Translations under genes and position numbers: made by a program
Shown: in pieces, positions 15,150 to 26,326 of the stretch
Position numbering within the stretch: the stretch's first letter is position 1
How the letters are laid out: each line of letters opens with the position of its first letter
Origin: Viscum album
Taxonomy: Eukaryota; Streptophyta; Magnoliopsida; Santalales; Viscaceae
DNA length: 64,000 nucleotides
Direction of reading: 5' to 3'
Assembly: GCA_963277665.1 (NCBI GenBank)
Contig: OY728121.1
Span: 958,742,097-958,806,096, forward strand
The notes under the pieces: model-generated
Seen by the model: the letters and a program-made list of their open reading frames with translations, nothing else
Database searches by the model: none
What the model was told of the DNA's origin: nothing

Positions 15150-16775
15150 TTGTAGTTTATAGGTCCTTTAATTCTATGTCCAAAAAAGTCTTAGATACCC
15201 CGAGGGGGGGTGAATTGGGTAAGGATATACTATTTCAAAATTCTTCTTTCCCTACTGGATCTTGACGTCTATATTATAAGGGTAACTTTGTTTTCTCTTA
15301 TGAGTTTTTGTTGATCACTTATTTTTATCATTATCTAATGGTTATGTTTTAGATTCAATGATGGGAAGCAACTGGAAGACACAAATATTTTTACTTGTTT
15401 CACCCTTACTGTGCTACGTCGAAGGAGCATAAAACGGTGATGTGTCATTGTTGCAAATCTACTAATGCTCACTTCCTATAATGTTCATGATAGATCGCTT
15501 TTATGCCCATGATCACTGCTTTTACAATGTTTTGGGTTAGCTTACTTCTTTCCCAAGGGTCACTCCATGTTTGTCTCTCTCTAGTTCACTGTTGGTAGAA
15601 AGAATAATTTTCTCCCTCTTCCTTTTCTCACTACACTTGGAAGGGATCCACTCACTGTTTATAGACCGGTAGGTCTTTTAACATTCATGAATACTTGCAT
15701 CCTAAATTATTAATAGATGATCTATTGATGTCCAAATTTTATCCTTTGATGAATACCCCTTTTCCCCTAAACACTAGGTAATTACCTTGGAAATACCTTC
15801 CCAAATGACCCTACATCGTGAGGCTCCCAATTTCGCGATTCTCAAATAAGCCTTTGTGAATTCCCTGCCTTTTCGTGAAGAACACTCCTTCGCAGAGCCC
15901 CTGCCACATGGAGCACACTTATTTAATGGAGCTCAGACCATCGCAAAGCTCAAGACTTCGCAAATCTTAGGTCGTCACGAAGCTCAAGTCTTCAAAGAGA
16001 GACTTCCTTCATGAAGCTTACTCATCCAATGCAAAGCACGCAACTTTATCAGAGCTAAAATAGCCTCCATGAAGCCCCTTCCTTTCGCAAAGCACACAGC
16101 CTTCATGAACTACCTTTGCGAGATGAGAGAAAAATATTTTCTTCTAAAACTATCTCCTATTCTCTCGAGCAGGTCAAGGTCTATTTATAGTCGATTCCTA
16201 TGACCCTCTAACCTTCCGCGCGACGTCAACAACACATCAGCTCAAATCACGATTCTCCGAAGTTCCGACCGAAATTATCGCAAAATCGGAAAGAACCATG
16301 AAAATTTTCTGATCATAGAGCTCATCTTAATCATGGAGAATCCCATAATTTCCTTCACACCTTCACCGCGATTCTCTACTAGCAATTCCCTTCACCACCA
16401 CAATTCTCTTCAACACATATGTTCGCGAAGCTCATAGTAATCACAAAGAATCACGGTCAACATTCTTCTGGTCTTATCGAAATCTATAACATGAACCTTA
16501 CCTTAAAGAAACTCATTACTTTGCCATATTTATATTAGATAGTGAAAGAAAAAACTATTTTTGTGATGCTCACCAAACTCCAAATTTTGGACCAAAAAAT
16601 TTAGCAAAAACTGGGAAAATGATCCACCAAGTATTTTCACTTTTTGTACCACCTCCAGATCGTCCATTCCATTGTTGTGGTTCTTTTTCAACATATATTT
16701 CAAAAAATCTCTCTAGAACTCAACAATTCCCATGGAATCCTGCTTTGTCAACAAACACAATCATCCAAAAAATGA
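15150..16775 (-). repeat. Copia 3' LTR
   Basis: Matches 21,977-23,375 along its length. Landmarks include 'tgaattgggtaagg...tatttcaaaa' near 15,211, a shared 'ttgacgtctatattataagggt' region near 15,260, and a matching right end around the 'caacacaatca' motif (16,765 and 23,362). The region 15,815-16,440 is rich in CpG-containing quasi-palindromes related to TTCGCGAAGCTC. Compared with the other copy it is about 200 bp longer. The left edge is uncertain by some tens of bases. Confidence 0.8.
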
Positions 16776-17569
16776 TGCATTATTGCCTTGAGGGATTTTT
16801 TCCCAAAAATACCCCCCTTTCTGTTTGTTGAAAACTCTTCTCAGAATGATTTCATGCACTTTAATGTCTCACTATGTCTCCTTCCATCATCTACCTCCAT
16901 TCACCTCATGAGATTCAGATAGCGGCCAAGGATTCACTCACCACATACTCTAAGCCCACATGAGAAATGCTCGTTGTGAGAAATAAGAGTAATTGAAAAG
17001 ATCATCAATGAATCACTTCATTTTTTCCCCCAATTATTGACACCAAACTAATAACAATTTTTAAAATAATACCAAATATTGATACAACACTGATACCAAT
17101 TGGTGATAGCTGGAAACCATCTCACATCATTCCAACATCACTATTTTTATTTTATCATGATCCTCAGCTGTCATGATATCTAATCGTTGATCGATCACTT
17201 CTAGCATAATTCAATTTAAAACTCTCCCACTATCTCATTACTCTACCCCTATCTCGATGCTCCACCTATCAGCTTCTCCCCGTTTCTTTTACTAAGACAT
17301 TTTCTCCCTTCCTTAGCAACAGTTTCTCCCCCTTGAAGAGTCACTATTTCACCCCCCTTTTTCAATGAACCCAATGGTCACCCCTTTGCGTTCTGCGATA
17401 TTGGAAGCAACACAGGTTAGTGAATTATATAAAAACACAAAATACCTCGAGATGGGGGGGGTTCCACAACCACACATTTTCAAGAGTGGGGAGTCTACTG
17501 AACTCCAAGATCCAGTCAATTCCTTTCAAAAGATTCGTTGGATAAGGCCTTTGTCAAAATGTCTGCAAC
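16776..17569 (-). other. Copia 3' untranslated region with several polypurine tracts
   Basis: Between the RNase H end and the 3' LTR the minus strand carries several purine-rich tracts: near 17,352-17,366 (AAAAAGGGGGGGTGAAA), 17,323-17,334 (AAGGGGGAGAAA), 17,301-17,310 and 17,273-17,290, and one nearest the LTR at 17,019-17,031 (GGGGGAAAAAATG). Plus-strand priming in retrotransposons starts at such tracts, and multiple copies are a known feature of Sireviruses. The stretch also holds repeated TTGGTRTCA-like words between 17,030 and 17,110. Confidence 0.55.
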
Positions 17570-18073
17570 CTACAGCTCAGCAGGCACATACTCCAACTTC
17601 ACAATTCCATGCATGACCTTCTCCTTGATAAAATGATACTTTATCTCAATGTTCTTTGTACTTGAGTGATGGATGATATTTTTTCTGAGATTTATATCAC
17701 TTGATTTATCAAACTGGATTTCGATCGGAGACTTAACTTCAACTACTTTGTCATCAAGATTGTGCCCCATCGACAATAATTGTGTGCATTCATGAGTGAC
17801 TAAAATATACACCTCTTCTGTGGTGATCAATAAAATTAAATCTTTCTTCTTTCTAAGCCAAGAAATAAACAAACCACCAAGATAGAAATCACCTCCTGAT
17901 GTTGATTTCCTATCATCCAATAAACCGGCCCAATCTGCATCAGTATATCCCAGTAATTTCGACTGAGATATGTCACTGTATATCAAGCCTATATCCATTG
18001 TTCCCTTGATATACTGAATTATTAATTTCACTGCAAGAATGTGGCTTTCCTTGGGATTATTCTGATATATCAC
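17570..18073 (-). pseudogene. Copia RNase H remnant
   Basis: A 167-codon open stretch on the minus strand encoding the C-terminal RNase H of a Ty1/copia polyprotein, which removes the RNA strand during reverse transcription. It begins with NPKESHILAVKLIIQYIKGT, the conserved connection to RT, then shows GYTDADWAG with an acidic residue of the catalytic site, RKSTSGG, ISWLRKKK, and a TTEEVYI...TQLLSM segment that corresponds to the usual S-x-AEAEY helix. The tail (HHSSTKNIEIKYHFI) matches the conserved copia ending. The frame is continuous with the RT remnant just upstream. This is the best-preserved coding piece of the window, but the rest of the polyprotein is broken, so no function is expected. 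Confidence 0.93.
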
Positions 18074-18900
18074 TGCTTAGTATATAATGAATAAAATGTT
18101 AGGCATTGTCGCAGTCAAGTATAACAAACATCCAATGATTTGACTATATTATGTTATATTAACTGCCTTTCCATTATCATCATTAGATAATTTCATCTGG
18201 GAAGCATCCAGAGTCTTCATCTCCTTGGAATTTTCCATTCGAAATCATCTCAAAGCCATATAGGAATATTTGTATTGAGAAATTAATGTTCCATTCTTTC
18301 CTTGTGTCAATTGTAGACCAAGGAAAACGTTAGCTCTCCAATCATTGAAATTTTGAACTCACATTTCATGAATTTGGGGAACTATCTACACTGAGATTCA
18401 TCTGATCTGCCAAATATTATATTGTTGACATAAACTAGGACCATCATACTTTTATTACTTTTGTTGTTGAAATAGAGATTGTAATCAACTCCACCTTGAT
18501 AGAAACCATGCTTCTTCAAATACTAATCAAGCCTTGAGTACTATGCTCTCGGTGCTTGTTTCAGTCCTTATAATGCCTTCTTTAGCGGAAAAACCTTGTA
18601 CTCATTATCATGAATGAGAAAAACATTTGGGTGCTCAATATACTCTTCTTCCACTAGATTCCCATTAATGAATGTAGATTTTATGCTCATCTAGAAATCT
18701 TTGAACATCTGTTTCACTACAATGGCTAGGAATAATCTGATTGTCTCCAATCTTACTACTGGTAGAAATATCTCATCGATATCTATTCCCTCTATCTGGG
18801 AGTATCTATTGCACACCATCCATGCCTTTTTCCGAATCATTGTTCCATCATCATCCATCTTGTTTTGATCAAACCATTTAGTCCCGATGATATTCTTATC
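18074..18900 (-). pseudogene. Copia reverse transcriptase remnant, catalytic residues lost
   Basis: Reading the minus strand from 18,900 gives IIGTKWFDQNKMDDDG, then EGIDIDEIFLPVVRLETIR, KSTFINGNLVEEEYIEHP, LKKAL-stop-GLKQAPRA-stop-YSRLD, KHGFYQGGVDYNLYF and LVYVNNIIFG. These are the standard blocks of copia RT in order. The catalytic YVDD is YVNN, and the first catalytic aspartate (MDVKSAF in typical elements) reads MSIKSTF, so all three metal-binding aspartates are gone. Internal stops occur at Gln, Tyr, Trp and Ser positions of the consensus. The line runs into the RNase H remnant. Function would have been copying element RNA into DNA in cytoplasmic particles. Confidence 0.9.
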
Positions 18901-20598
18901 TGTTGGCCATGAAATAATATTCCATGTTTAATTACCAGTTTTAACATTCATGTATAGTTTTAGCTAGACTCTTCATCTTTCATGTTGATATATAATTGAA
19001 TTCCAAAGATTCATTATTAGTATATTCTTCTGAATTATCATTTTCCACTTCTTATCCCCCTGAGTCTCTTACCACATCATCACTTTCAATAGACAACTAG
19101 TCATTTTGTCATTGTTCAATGGAATCATTTCATTCAACTACATTGATAATCTTATTGTTGAAACATTGTTTATAATCTCCCACAGCATCATGGTATATTC
19201 AAAATAGTTATCTGATACCACATTGTTAGAACAAATATATAATCATGAGATGCATTATTATTGCGGATTCTCCCACAATATGTCTTCTCTCGATAGGCAA
19301 CACCTGATCTCGGTCATCCAATTATTTATTTGATTGATCATGCATCTGATTATGATATTGAATTCTCCCCTTATGCTATACAACACATAGTGTGGTTAGG
19401 CCCACTGTTTAGACTCATAAACATTCTTCTCCACTTGTATCATTTATACCAATTTGGAACAAAGAATTGATCCATTAACAAAATCTCTAAGAACATAGTG
19501 TAGGGAAAATGAGATAAAGTTAATAACACAATCACTTCTTATTACACTATGTTGCTCCCTTTATTCATCAACTCTGGTACCTGATTAGATTCAATTTGAA
19601 GTCTAAATCATATAAATTTTCCATTGTGCGTATTTATATGACCCTTACCCTTGGATCGTATCTCCCTAAAACCTGAAACAAATGAATCATCAGATAATAG
19701 AATTTATATACAAAGGGAGAAGGGTTATTTCTGGAATTTTCAAGATGAGGATTGTTGTTGATCCTAATGGGCCAAATCATTGATTCTTTCTTGCAGAGAA
19801 TCACACTCCTTCCTTTATTGTTCGAGCTGCAAATCCAACTTCAACTGCTCTTGCCATGTGACTAAGCATTAATTACCCACATGTTGAAACTTTCTCTGAT
19901 ATGTAGATTTTGCAAGCCTGGCCTTTCTCAGCATTTGGGGTTTAAACCCACTAGTTCAAATGTCCTTCTCTGAGGTTCCACCAAAATTCCATTTTTCTTG
20001 ATTCCTTCAATCAGTAGGAAAATTTCCATAGGTCATCCGCCCTTTCTTATTCCACCATTGGAATTCTCTTTCTCTTTCCTTCACTTCACAGAATGTGGCA
20101 TGACAGGTGAATTTTCCAGGACATTTTTATTCACATTTCTTTTATCAATTGTTTAATTCACTCCACCTTTTTTAATTTGGGTTAAGTCTTCCACTGACTT
20201 CACATTCCACTTACTCAAAACTGGTGTTGGCCATCCCTTAATTATCCAGGATTGTTCACATTCACTCCATGAGGTCTATTGTGAGTTTTAAAGAGAAGGT
20301 GATTGATAAAACTTTTTTTTATTTCCTTGTTATTCTCCTGAGGTAGTAAACTTATTTTCAATTTACCACTTCGTCTATTAGTGTACGATTTCTCATTATA
20401 CACCAATACATTCATGAATATCCTCTTGAGTTTCTTTTTCTTTCCATATTTCTTCTTGCTATAATTTCATGACAAATTCACATAATAAAAACATATAAAA
20501 CATTTTCCATCAAATTCATGCCTCACTTCATCATTTCCCTATCGAGATGTTGATGCAGTTTGAGTTATTACTCTGACATTCATCTCTTGAACTTCCTG
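18901..20598 (-). pseudogene. Damaged middle of copia element (gag tail, protease and integrase not recognisable)
   Basis: Between the zinc knuckle and RT a copia element should carry protease and integrase, roughly 2 kb or more. Here only about 1.7 kb remains and I find neither the protease DSG-type motif nor the integrase zinc and DDE motifs. An acidic patch near 19,000-19,100 (VENDNSEEYTNNESLEF, minus strand) resembles the variable linker between integrase and RT. A short heptad-like stretch near 19,790-19,830 (ECDSLQERINDL) may be part of a gag tail. Internal deletion plus heavy mutation is the likely explanation. Confidence 0.5.
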
Positions 20599-20640
20599 AC
20601 ACATACTCATGATGTGTCCCATTCATCCATAGTAATAGCA
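20599..20640 (-). pseudogene. Degenerate gag zinc knuckle (CCHC)
   Basis: The minus strand reads C-YY-Y-G-stop-MG-H-IMSM-C, exactly the spacing C-x2-C-x4-H-x4-C of the retroviral-type nucleocapsid knuckle that binds element RNA. The second cysteine is tyrosine (TGT to TAT) and a codon in the loop is a TGA stop. The spacing match marks the C-terminal end of gag. Confidence 0.8.
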
Positions 20641-21795
20641 TGTAATAAATGACTTCCTATGAGAGTCTCTTCTTTCTGATTTCTCATAACACTTATTATT
20701 ATTCTTAGATTAAGAAAATTATCTATTTTAATAGCCTGAAATGTATTCATGGGCCTCTGAATAGAATCTTGATGTGTGGCCATGAATCCTGCCAAAATAG
20801 AACATGTTGTCCCTACTTCTTGTAACTGCCCTCTTAGGCCTGTCTCCAGAACCTACAGGATTTCCTCCACTAATGGAACTATCCACGGCTCTCTATCTTT
20901 CATGCACAAGAAGGAATTCATCAAATCCAATACTAGTATTTTCCTAACTCTACAATCTTTGTGCTTAGAAATTTTTTCCTGTCTAGTTTCAGAATTAGCA
21001 AATTTTCTTTTCATTTCATCATAACCTGCCGAAGGATAATCAAATAGTAAGTGCAATGCATCCTTCATTTTAGGCTTTCCTCTAGCATTGAATTTTTCTA
21101 CTTCTTTCTTCATGGATTCTAGTTTTTCTTCCAACATTTGAATCTTCATATCCCTAGATTCAAGTAGGGCATTGAGTTCACTTCTGAAATTAATTCCACA
21201 ACACATCTCATCTTCTAGTTATCATGTGAGATTTTCATACCATATAACTTTTCTCCTTTACTTTGAATTTTTCCTAAGAAACAGATTCAAAGACAGATAC
21301 ATTCTCTTGTTGCTGCCTTTGATTCTTCTGAACTTTTTCAGACAATTGTATAGCTAGGTCATCATTTATGGCTTTCAGATTCTGAACATCATCTAACATT
21401 TGATTCAACTCATAATCATCACCCTTTTTTCCTTTCATTCTAGACATATTTTGTATTTCTTCACCTTGAGAATCATTATTCTCCCTTAGGTCAGTAGCCA
21501 CATCAATAAACCTTTGATTGAAGCCTCTTAGGTGGTTGGCCTCAATTTCAAATACTTGGATCTAGATATCATTAGATTTAACTTCTTCATCCAATTTCTG
21601 AACAAGTTTCTTTTTCATGTTGACAAAATCTACTAGTGGCCTCCTTTTTAAATCTTCTTCATCATTAGTTGTTTCAGTGTCACTTTGATGTTAAATTACT
21701 TCAGACATTCCTAAATCATGATTGAGTGAATCAATATTTTCCCTATCAGATTCATCCAGGCCATTTTCAGAAAGCTGTTCGATTCTTTTAGTTAA
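20641..21795 (-). pseudogene. Copia gag, coiled-coil region
   Basis: The minus strand encodes a charged, Leu/Glu/Lys-rich protein with few stops: from about 21,790 (KRIEQLSENGLDESDREN) through NQMLDDVQNLKAINDDLA near 21,400, then LNALLESRDMKIQMLEEKL and MKKEVEKFNARGKPKMKD near 21,060-21,180, followed by a SAGYDE segment. Coiled coil, then an F-x-x-G...K-x-x-D-x-L motif and a GLGY-like turn ahead of the zinc knuckle is the layout I know for gag of SIRE-like copia elements, where the protein forms the particle. The globular N-terminal domain usual for copia gag is not seen. Open pieces are 20,853-21,206 and 21,274-21,501. The alternative is a captured host coiled-coil gene; the adjacent knuckle argues against it. 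Confidence 0.7.
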
Positions 21796-21962
21796 ATCAC
21801 ACATATTCCATAAACAATTCCAAACTGATTGATATCACCTGCCTTCTGATTCCTCTTTGATGTTTCCCTTTTCCATGAGAGAAAAAGATAAGAGAAGACG
21901 AATTTAACCACAAAAATCGACTACACCAAGTCAGAGAAAACAAATCGGATAAAAGAAACCTG

Positions 21963-21974
21963 CCTTTGTTACAA
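21963..21974 (-). other. Copia primer binding site, degenerate
   Basis: Immediately inside the 5' LTR the minus strand reads TTGTAACAAAGG, which matches the tRNA-Met-complementary TGGTATCAGAGC at 8 of 12 positions, with the usual AT spacer and a TCCTAACA LTR end just before it. Reverse transcription would have started here. Confidence 0.55.
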
Positions 21975-21976
21975 AT

Positions 21977-23375
21977 TGTTAGGACCAAAATGGGCATAGA
22001 TTCCCTTAGACGGGGTGTATTAGTGTATAGATAATCTATTTCAAAATACTTCTTTCCCTAGTGGATATTGACCTCTATATTATAAGGGTCACATTTTTTT
22101 CTCTTATGTGTTTATGTTGATCACTTCATTTTATCTTTATCTGATGGTTATGCTTTAGATACAATGCAGGGAAGCAACCAAAAAGACACAGAGATTTTTA
22201 GGTTGTTCACCCTCACTAGGCTACGTCTAAAGAGCATACAACGATGATGTGCTGCTATTCCAAATGCACTAAAGCTCACTGCCAATAATGTTCAGGCTAT
22301 ATCACTTCTATTCCCAGGCTCACTGCCTTTATAATGTTTTGGGTTAGCTCACTGCATTCCCAAGGTTCACTCCCTATTTCTCTCTCTGAATCACTATTGG
22401 GAGAATGAATAACCTCCTTCCTCTTCCTTTTGTCACTGCACTTGGAATAGATCCACTCACAGTTAATAGACTTATAGGTCTCTTCAATTTCATTAATACG
22501 TTCGTCCTAAACTATTGATAGATTCCCTTTTGAAGTCCAAATTTCATTCATTGATAAATACCCTTTTTCCCCTGAATACTGGGACATTCTGATGGAAATA
22601 CCTTGGTGAAGAACCCTACTTCGTGAGGCTCCAAATTTCACGAAGCTCAAATAAGATTTTGCAAAGTCCCTACCTTTTTGAGAAGTGCATACCATTTTAG
22701 AGCTCCTTCATCCAGGAGCACACTTCTTTCGTGGAGCTCAGACCATCTGAAATCTCAAGAAATCACAAAGCTTAGGCCGTCATGGAGCTCAAGTTGTCAC
22801 TGAACGAATTCCTTCCCAAAGCTTACTCATCCAACACGGTGCACACAACTTTCACAGGGCTATAATAGCCACTGCAAAGCTCGTTCCTTTAGCGAAGCAC
22901 ACTGCCTTTGCGAACCACCTTCATGAGCCAAGAGAAAAATATTTTCTTCGAAAACTCTCTCCTCTTCTCCCAAGGGGGCCGAGGTCTATTTATTGGCGAT
23001 TCAACCGACCCTCGAACCATCAGCATGAATTCAAATCCACGTCAGCTCAAATCACAAATCTTTGAAGTTCTTGCCGAAACTTTCTCAAAATCGTGAATCA
23101 CCACAGTAATTTTCTGATCATAGAGCTCATCGTAATCGCAAAGCATCCCGTCAATTCCGGCACACCTTCTCCATGAAGCCCCACACAAAATGCACTTTGT
23201 CGCTATAGTGATCTTAAATTTTCCTTTGATCACTGCACTTGTATCTACTCTTTTTTACCACCTCTAGATCATCCATTCCTTTGTCATGGTTCTTTGTCAA
23301 CATGGATTTTCAACAACCTTTATAGAACTTGACAATTCCCATGGAAACCTGTTTTCTCTACCAACACAATCAAAT
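21977..23375 (-). repeat. Copia 5' LTR
   Basis: Begins on the plus strand with TGTTAGGACC (that is, the LTR ends ...TCCTAACA on the coding strand) and matches 15,150-16,775. It contains the same CpG-rich palindromic words (for example TTCACGAAGCTC near 22,637 and TTCGTGGAGCTC near 22,729). The right end abuts the gypsy-1 LTR piece at 23,385. Confidence 0.8.
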
Positions 23376-23384
23376 CTCCCTTCT

Positions 23385-24917
23385 AGAATATCAAATATTT
23401 TAAATTTTATACTTATTAAATTATAAAGGTGACAACATTAAAATGACTTTAAAAAAATTAATATATGTATCATAATCTCTTCTTTAATGCCTTATATGGT
23501 CTATTAAAAGACCCTTGGATGATTCTGGTCGAGATATACTCGAACAATTTGTTTTTTTCAAGTGTTTGGATCTTTTAATGGGTCTTATTATTTTAATAAA
23601 AACTATATTATTGAACTTTCATCAATTGAATAAAATCTACATCAATAATTTAAATGATATTAAGGTAATTATTTAGTTCATAAAAATAAATATTAAATTA
23701 CCATGCTAAAGGAAAACATTACAAATTTCAAATTAGAATTTATAATCCAAATTATCTTTATTATAAAATTATATTATAAATGATATAGTTATTAAAATTC
23801 GTGTGAGACATAGTTAACATTTTATTAAATAAAATAAATTAAATTTCCTAATCTCATTCAACTGTATTCAAATGGATACCATATAAATAAGAAGATTATT
23901 TATGTCTAAAAACACTCATCCAAAGATATTAAGACATGTGTTAGGATAATTTTATAATTGTATTATTTCCATTAATTACTGGTTTTCCCTTTTACCGTAA
24001 TAATAAACATGACTGATGTTACTATTATTAATGAAAAAAAATAAATTAAATATATTTAAACAATTTGGACCCACTGATTCCAAATATGGTTTTAATTTTT
24101 CATAATTCAAAACACTATAGTTGTATTTATTTAAATAAAATGAAACCCACTTATCGAAATAGAAATGAGTTTTAAAAGAAAAAACAATGCAAAAGTTTGA
24201 AATGTTTTTACATATGAATTAAATGTAAAATTAATCATAATGCCATATATTATATTGAACGATAGAAATATATTCTATATATACTTTAAAACCATTCAAT
24301 ATTATAATTTTAACATACAAATTATTTCGATGAAAAGAGTGTTTCACTCATATAGTTTACAATGTTTTTACTATTCCTAAAAACCTGAATGATATCAGAA
24401 AAATATCAGATATTCATTCAAAGAAAACTTTTATATACAGATTCAAAATAATATTTTTCTTCTTTCATAAAATAAATATTAATTTTAAAAAATATTAATA
24501 TAAAATGAGTTATCCATTCAAAGGATTTATATTTACACATTTAAAAATATATGATTTTATACATCAAATAGGGTTTATTTATACCCAATGACTAAAATAT
24601 CCATTGAAGAATATTAAAAATAATTTTTTATATAACATATATATCTCATTAATTTCATTTCCAATATTAATTCTCCCAAAAATAAAAATATCTAATTGAT
24701 TTATATTTTTGATAAACAACATATAGCCAATGAATTCATAATGATTTTTCATAAGTTAGTTATACATATTTCTGCTAACTTAAAACTAGGCTATAATAGT
24801 AATCTTTAACTAAGGGTGTCTTGCTGTTTATTAAAACTATCGATTTCACACAATGCAAGCTACTGAAGAACTAACATTATTTAATGAAAATATTTCCTAA
24901 AAACATCAAGGTATTAC
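23385..24917 (-). repeat. gypsy-1 3' LTR, proximal piece
   Basis: A 1.5-kb sequence collinear with 42,455-43,975 in direct orientation. Shared stretches include 'gattctggtc-agatatactc' (23,523 and 42,589), 'ctgattccaaatat' (24,073 and 43,129) and 'tacatcaaatagggttta' (24,560 and 43,613). On the minus strand it begins TGTAATACCTTGATG directly after a purine-rich tract and the integrase end, which fixes it as the 3' LTR start. The left end is cut by the copia insertion. Confidence 0.8.
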
Positions 24918-24960
24918 ATTATATACCTCTTAAGCAGAATTTATCCCTCGAAATTTATCA
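24918..24960 (-). other. gypsy-1 polypurine tract and 3' terminal motif
   Basis: Read on the minus strand, TTTCGAGGGATAAATTC then TTAAGAGG and a TATATAA stretch precede the LTR start TGTAATACC. Plant chromoviruses of the Tekay/Del group end pol with a TTCGAGGACGAA-like word followed by a G-rich polypurine tract and TGTAATACCC, so this is a decayed version of that signal. It primes plus-strand synthesis. Confidence 0.75.
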
Positions 24961-25149
24961 CTTGAAAACAAAAATAAAAGGATTCATCTCCCTCATCATA
25001 TCCTCATGTTTCCATATTAGTTACTCAAAGTGGTGGTTCCACCATATAATGTTAACCAAGAGAGTGGTCTTGTTTTGTAGATTTTTTTTCTATGATCTGA
25101 AATCTCTATCTTTTTTTTTCATAAGAATGATCTTGATCCATTAGTGTGA

Positions 25150-26300
25150 CTTCTGAGTTTAGAACTTGTGAAGGATCATGTATATGCTTTCTAAGGAAAG
25201 ATACTTGGAACACATCATGAACATGAGAGATATTTGATGGAAGTACCAATTGGTAATCTACATTCCCAAAAAGATATAGAATTTAAAAAGAAAAAATATT
25301 CCTCGGGCTCAGCCTGACCTTCTTTCTAAATCTCATTAGTCTCTTCCTGGGATATATTCATAGAAACACCTTATCACCCACATCAAAATTTAGGACATGT
25401 CTTCAGTTGTTAACATAACATATTTGTTGACTCTAAGATTCTCATATGTGTTGATGATTAGATATGACCTCTTGTTAAAATCATCAACATGATCAGGTCC
25501 TAATAGACTTCTTCCACCTACTTCATCCTAGCAAGTTTGAGTTCTGAACTTCTTTCCATAGAGGGTTTTATAAGGAGACATATGAACAGTGGAGGGAAAT
25601 CTATTATTGTATTAAAATTCCACCAAAGGTAGGTGTTGATCCTAAAAAATTTTGAAATACAAAGAAAAAATCCTGACATGTCCCTTAGAGATTTAATTGT
25701 CCTCTCAGATTGACCAACTATCTGATGATGATACAAAGTGATGAAACTTAACATTGTATCCAAAGTATACTAATGACTTCTCCTAAACAATGAGGTAAAC
25801 CTTTTATCCTGATTAGATATAATGGATACTGGTACTCCATGTAATATTACCACAACCTTTACATATATTCTACAAATTTGAACAAGAGAGAAATCTTCTC
25901 TAATAGGAATTAAGTGTGACATATTCTTAAGGTTGTTAACTGTAACTCAGATAAAATTATTACCTTTGTATATTCTGGTATGTTAATTGACAAAGTATAT
26001 GGTGATGGTTTACCATTTCAATTATATAATGGGTAGTGGTTTTAACATCCCCTTAGACATTTTTTTCTCAAACTAAAAATGCTAACAAACCATGTATTTA
26101 GAGAAATTTTTAGAAAAATCATTTTTTCCATCCCACTAGAAATAGACTTTCAGGTTCATGTAAAACTTTGTGCTTCAAAGGTGAATAGATAATGAATAAC
26201 TATAATCATCACACAAAACTCCTTTATTAATTTTGGTATGTGAGGAATAAAAATATGATTCCTAAACCTTATTATTTCATAAAAATCAAGGTTGAATTTA
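25150..26300 (-). pseudogene. gypsy-1 integrase remnant with C-terminal domain
   Basis: The minus strand shows the integrase core in order: PIREDFSLVQICRIYVK, LHGVPVSIISNQDKRFTS, then (codons starting near 25,763) SFITLYHHQIVGQSERTIKS and PSMERSSE, which replaces the usual PYEALYGRKCRSP. Closer to the LTR come GDKVFL, LRFRKKVRLSPRNI, DYQLVLPSN, VHDVFQVSFLRKHIHDPSQV. Integrase inserts element DNA into the chromosome. The second catalytic aspartate (SDRD in typical members) is asparagine, and stops and frame changes occur, so it is dead. A chromodomain ending was not clearly recovered. Confidence 0.88.
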
Positions 26301-26326
26301 GGATCAATTCTCACCTTCGTTTGTAG

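Larger units (their letters stand above)
15150..23375 (-). mobile_element. Ty1/copia retrotransposon, SIRE-like, minus strand
   Basis: An 8.2-kb element bounded by two diverged direct repeats (15,150-16,775 and 21,977-23,375). Read on the minus strand the order is 5' LTR, a degenerate tRNA-Met-like primer site, a coiled-coil gag with a zinc knuckle, a damaged middle, reverse transcriptase, RNase H, purine-rich tracts, and 3' LTR. RT before RNase H next to the 3' LTR is the copia order, although the integrase that should precede RT is not recognisable. Long LTRs, a coiled-coil gag tail ahead of the zinc knuckle and several polypurine tracts suggest the Sirevirus (SIRE/Maximus) lineage; that is inference. 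It is dead: multiple stops and all three RT catalytic aspartates are replaced. It sits inside the gypsy-1 3' LTR, so it is younger than gypsy-1. Confidence 0.85.

Noticed and set aside
17365..17616. An 83-codon plus-strand frame
   Set aside because: It lies opposite the copia RNase H end and 3' untranslated region, and is a shadow frame.
20641..21795. A captured host coiled-coil gene within the copia element
   Set aside because: The turn motif and a CCHC-spaced knuckle in frame order right after the coil make gag the simpler explanation.
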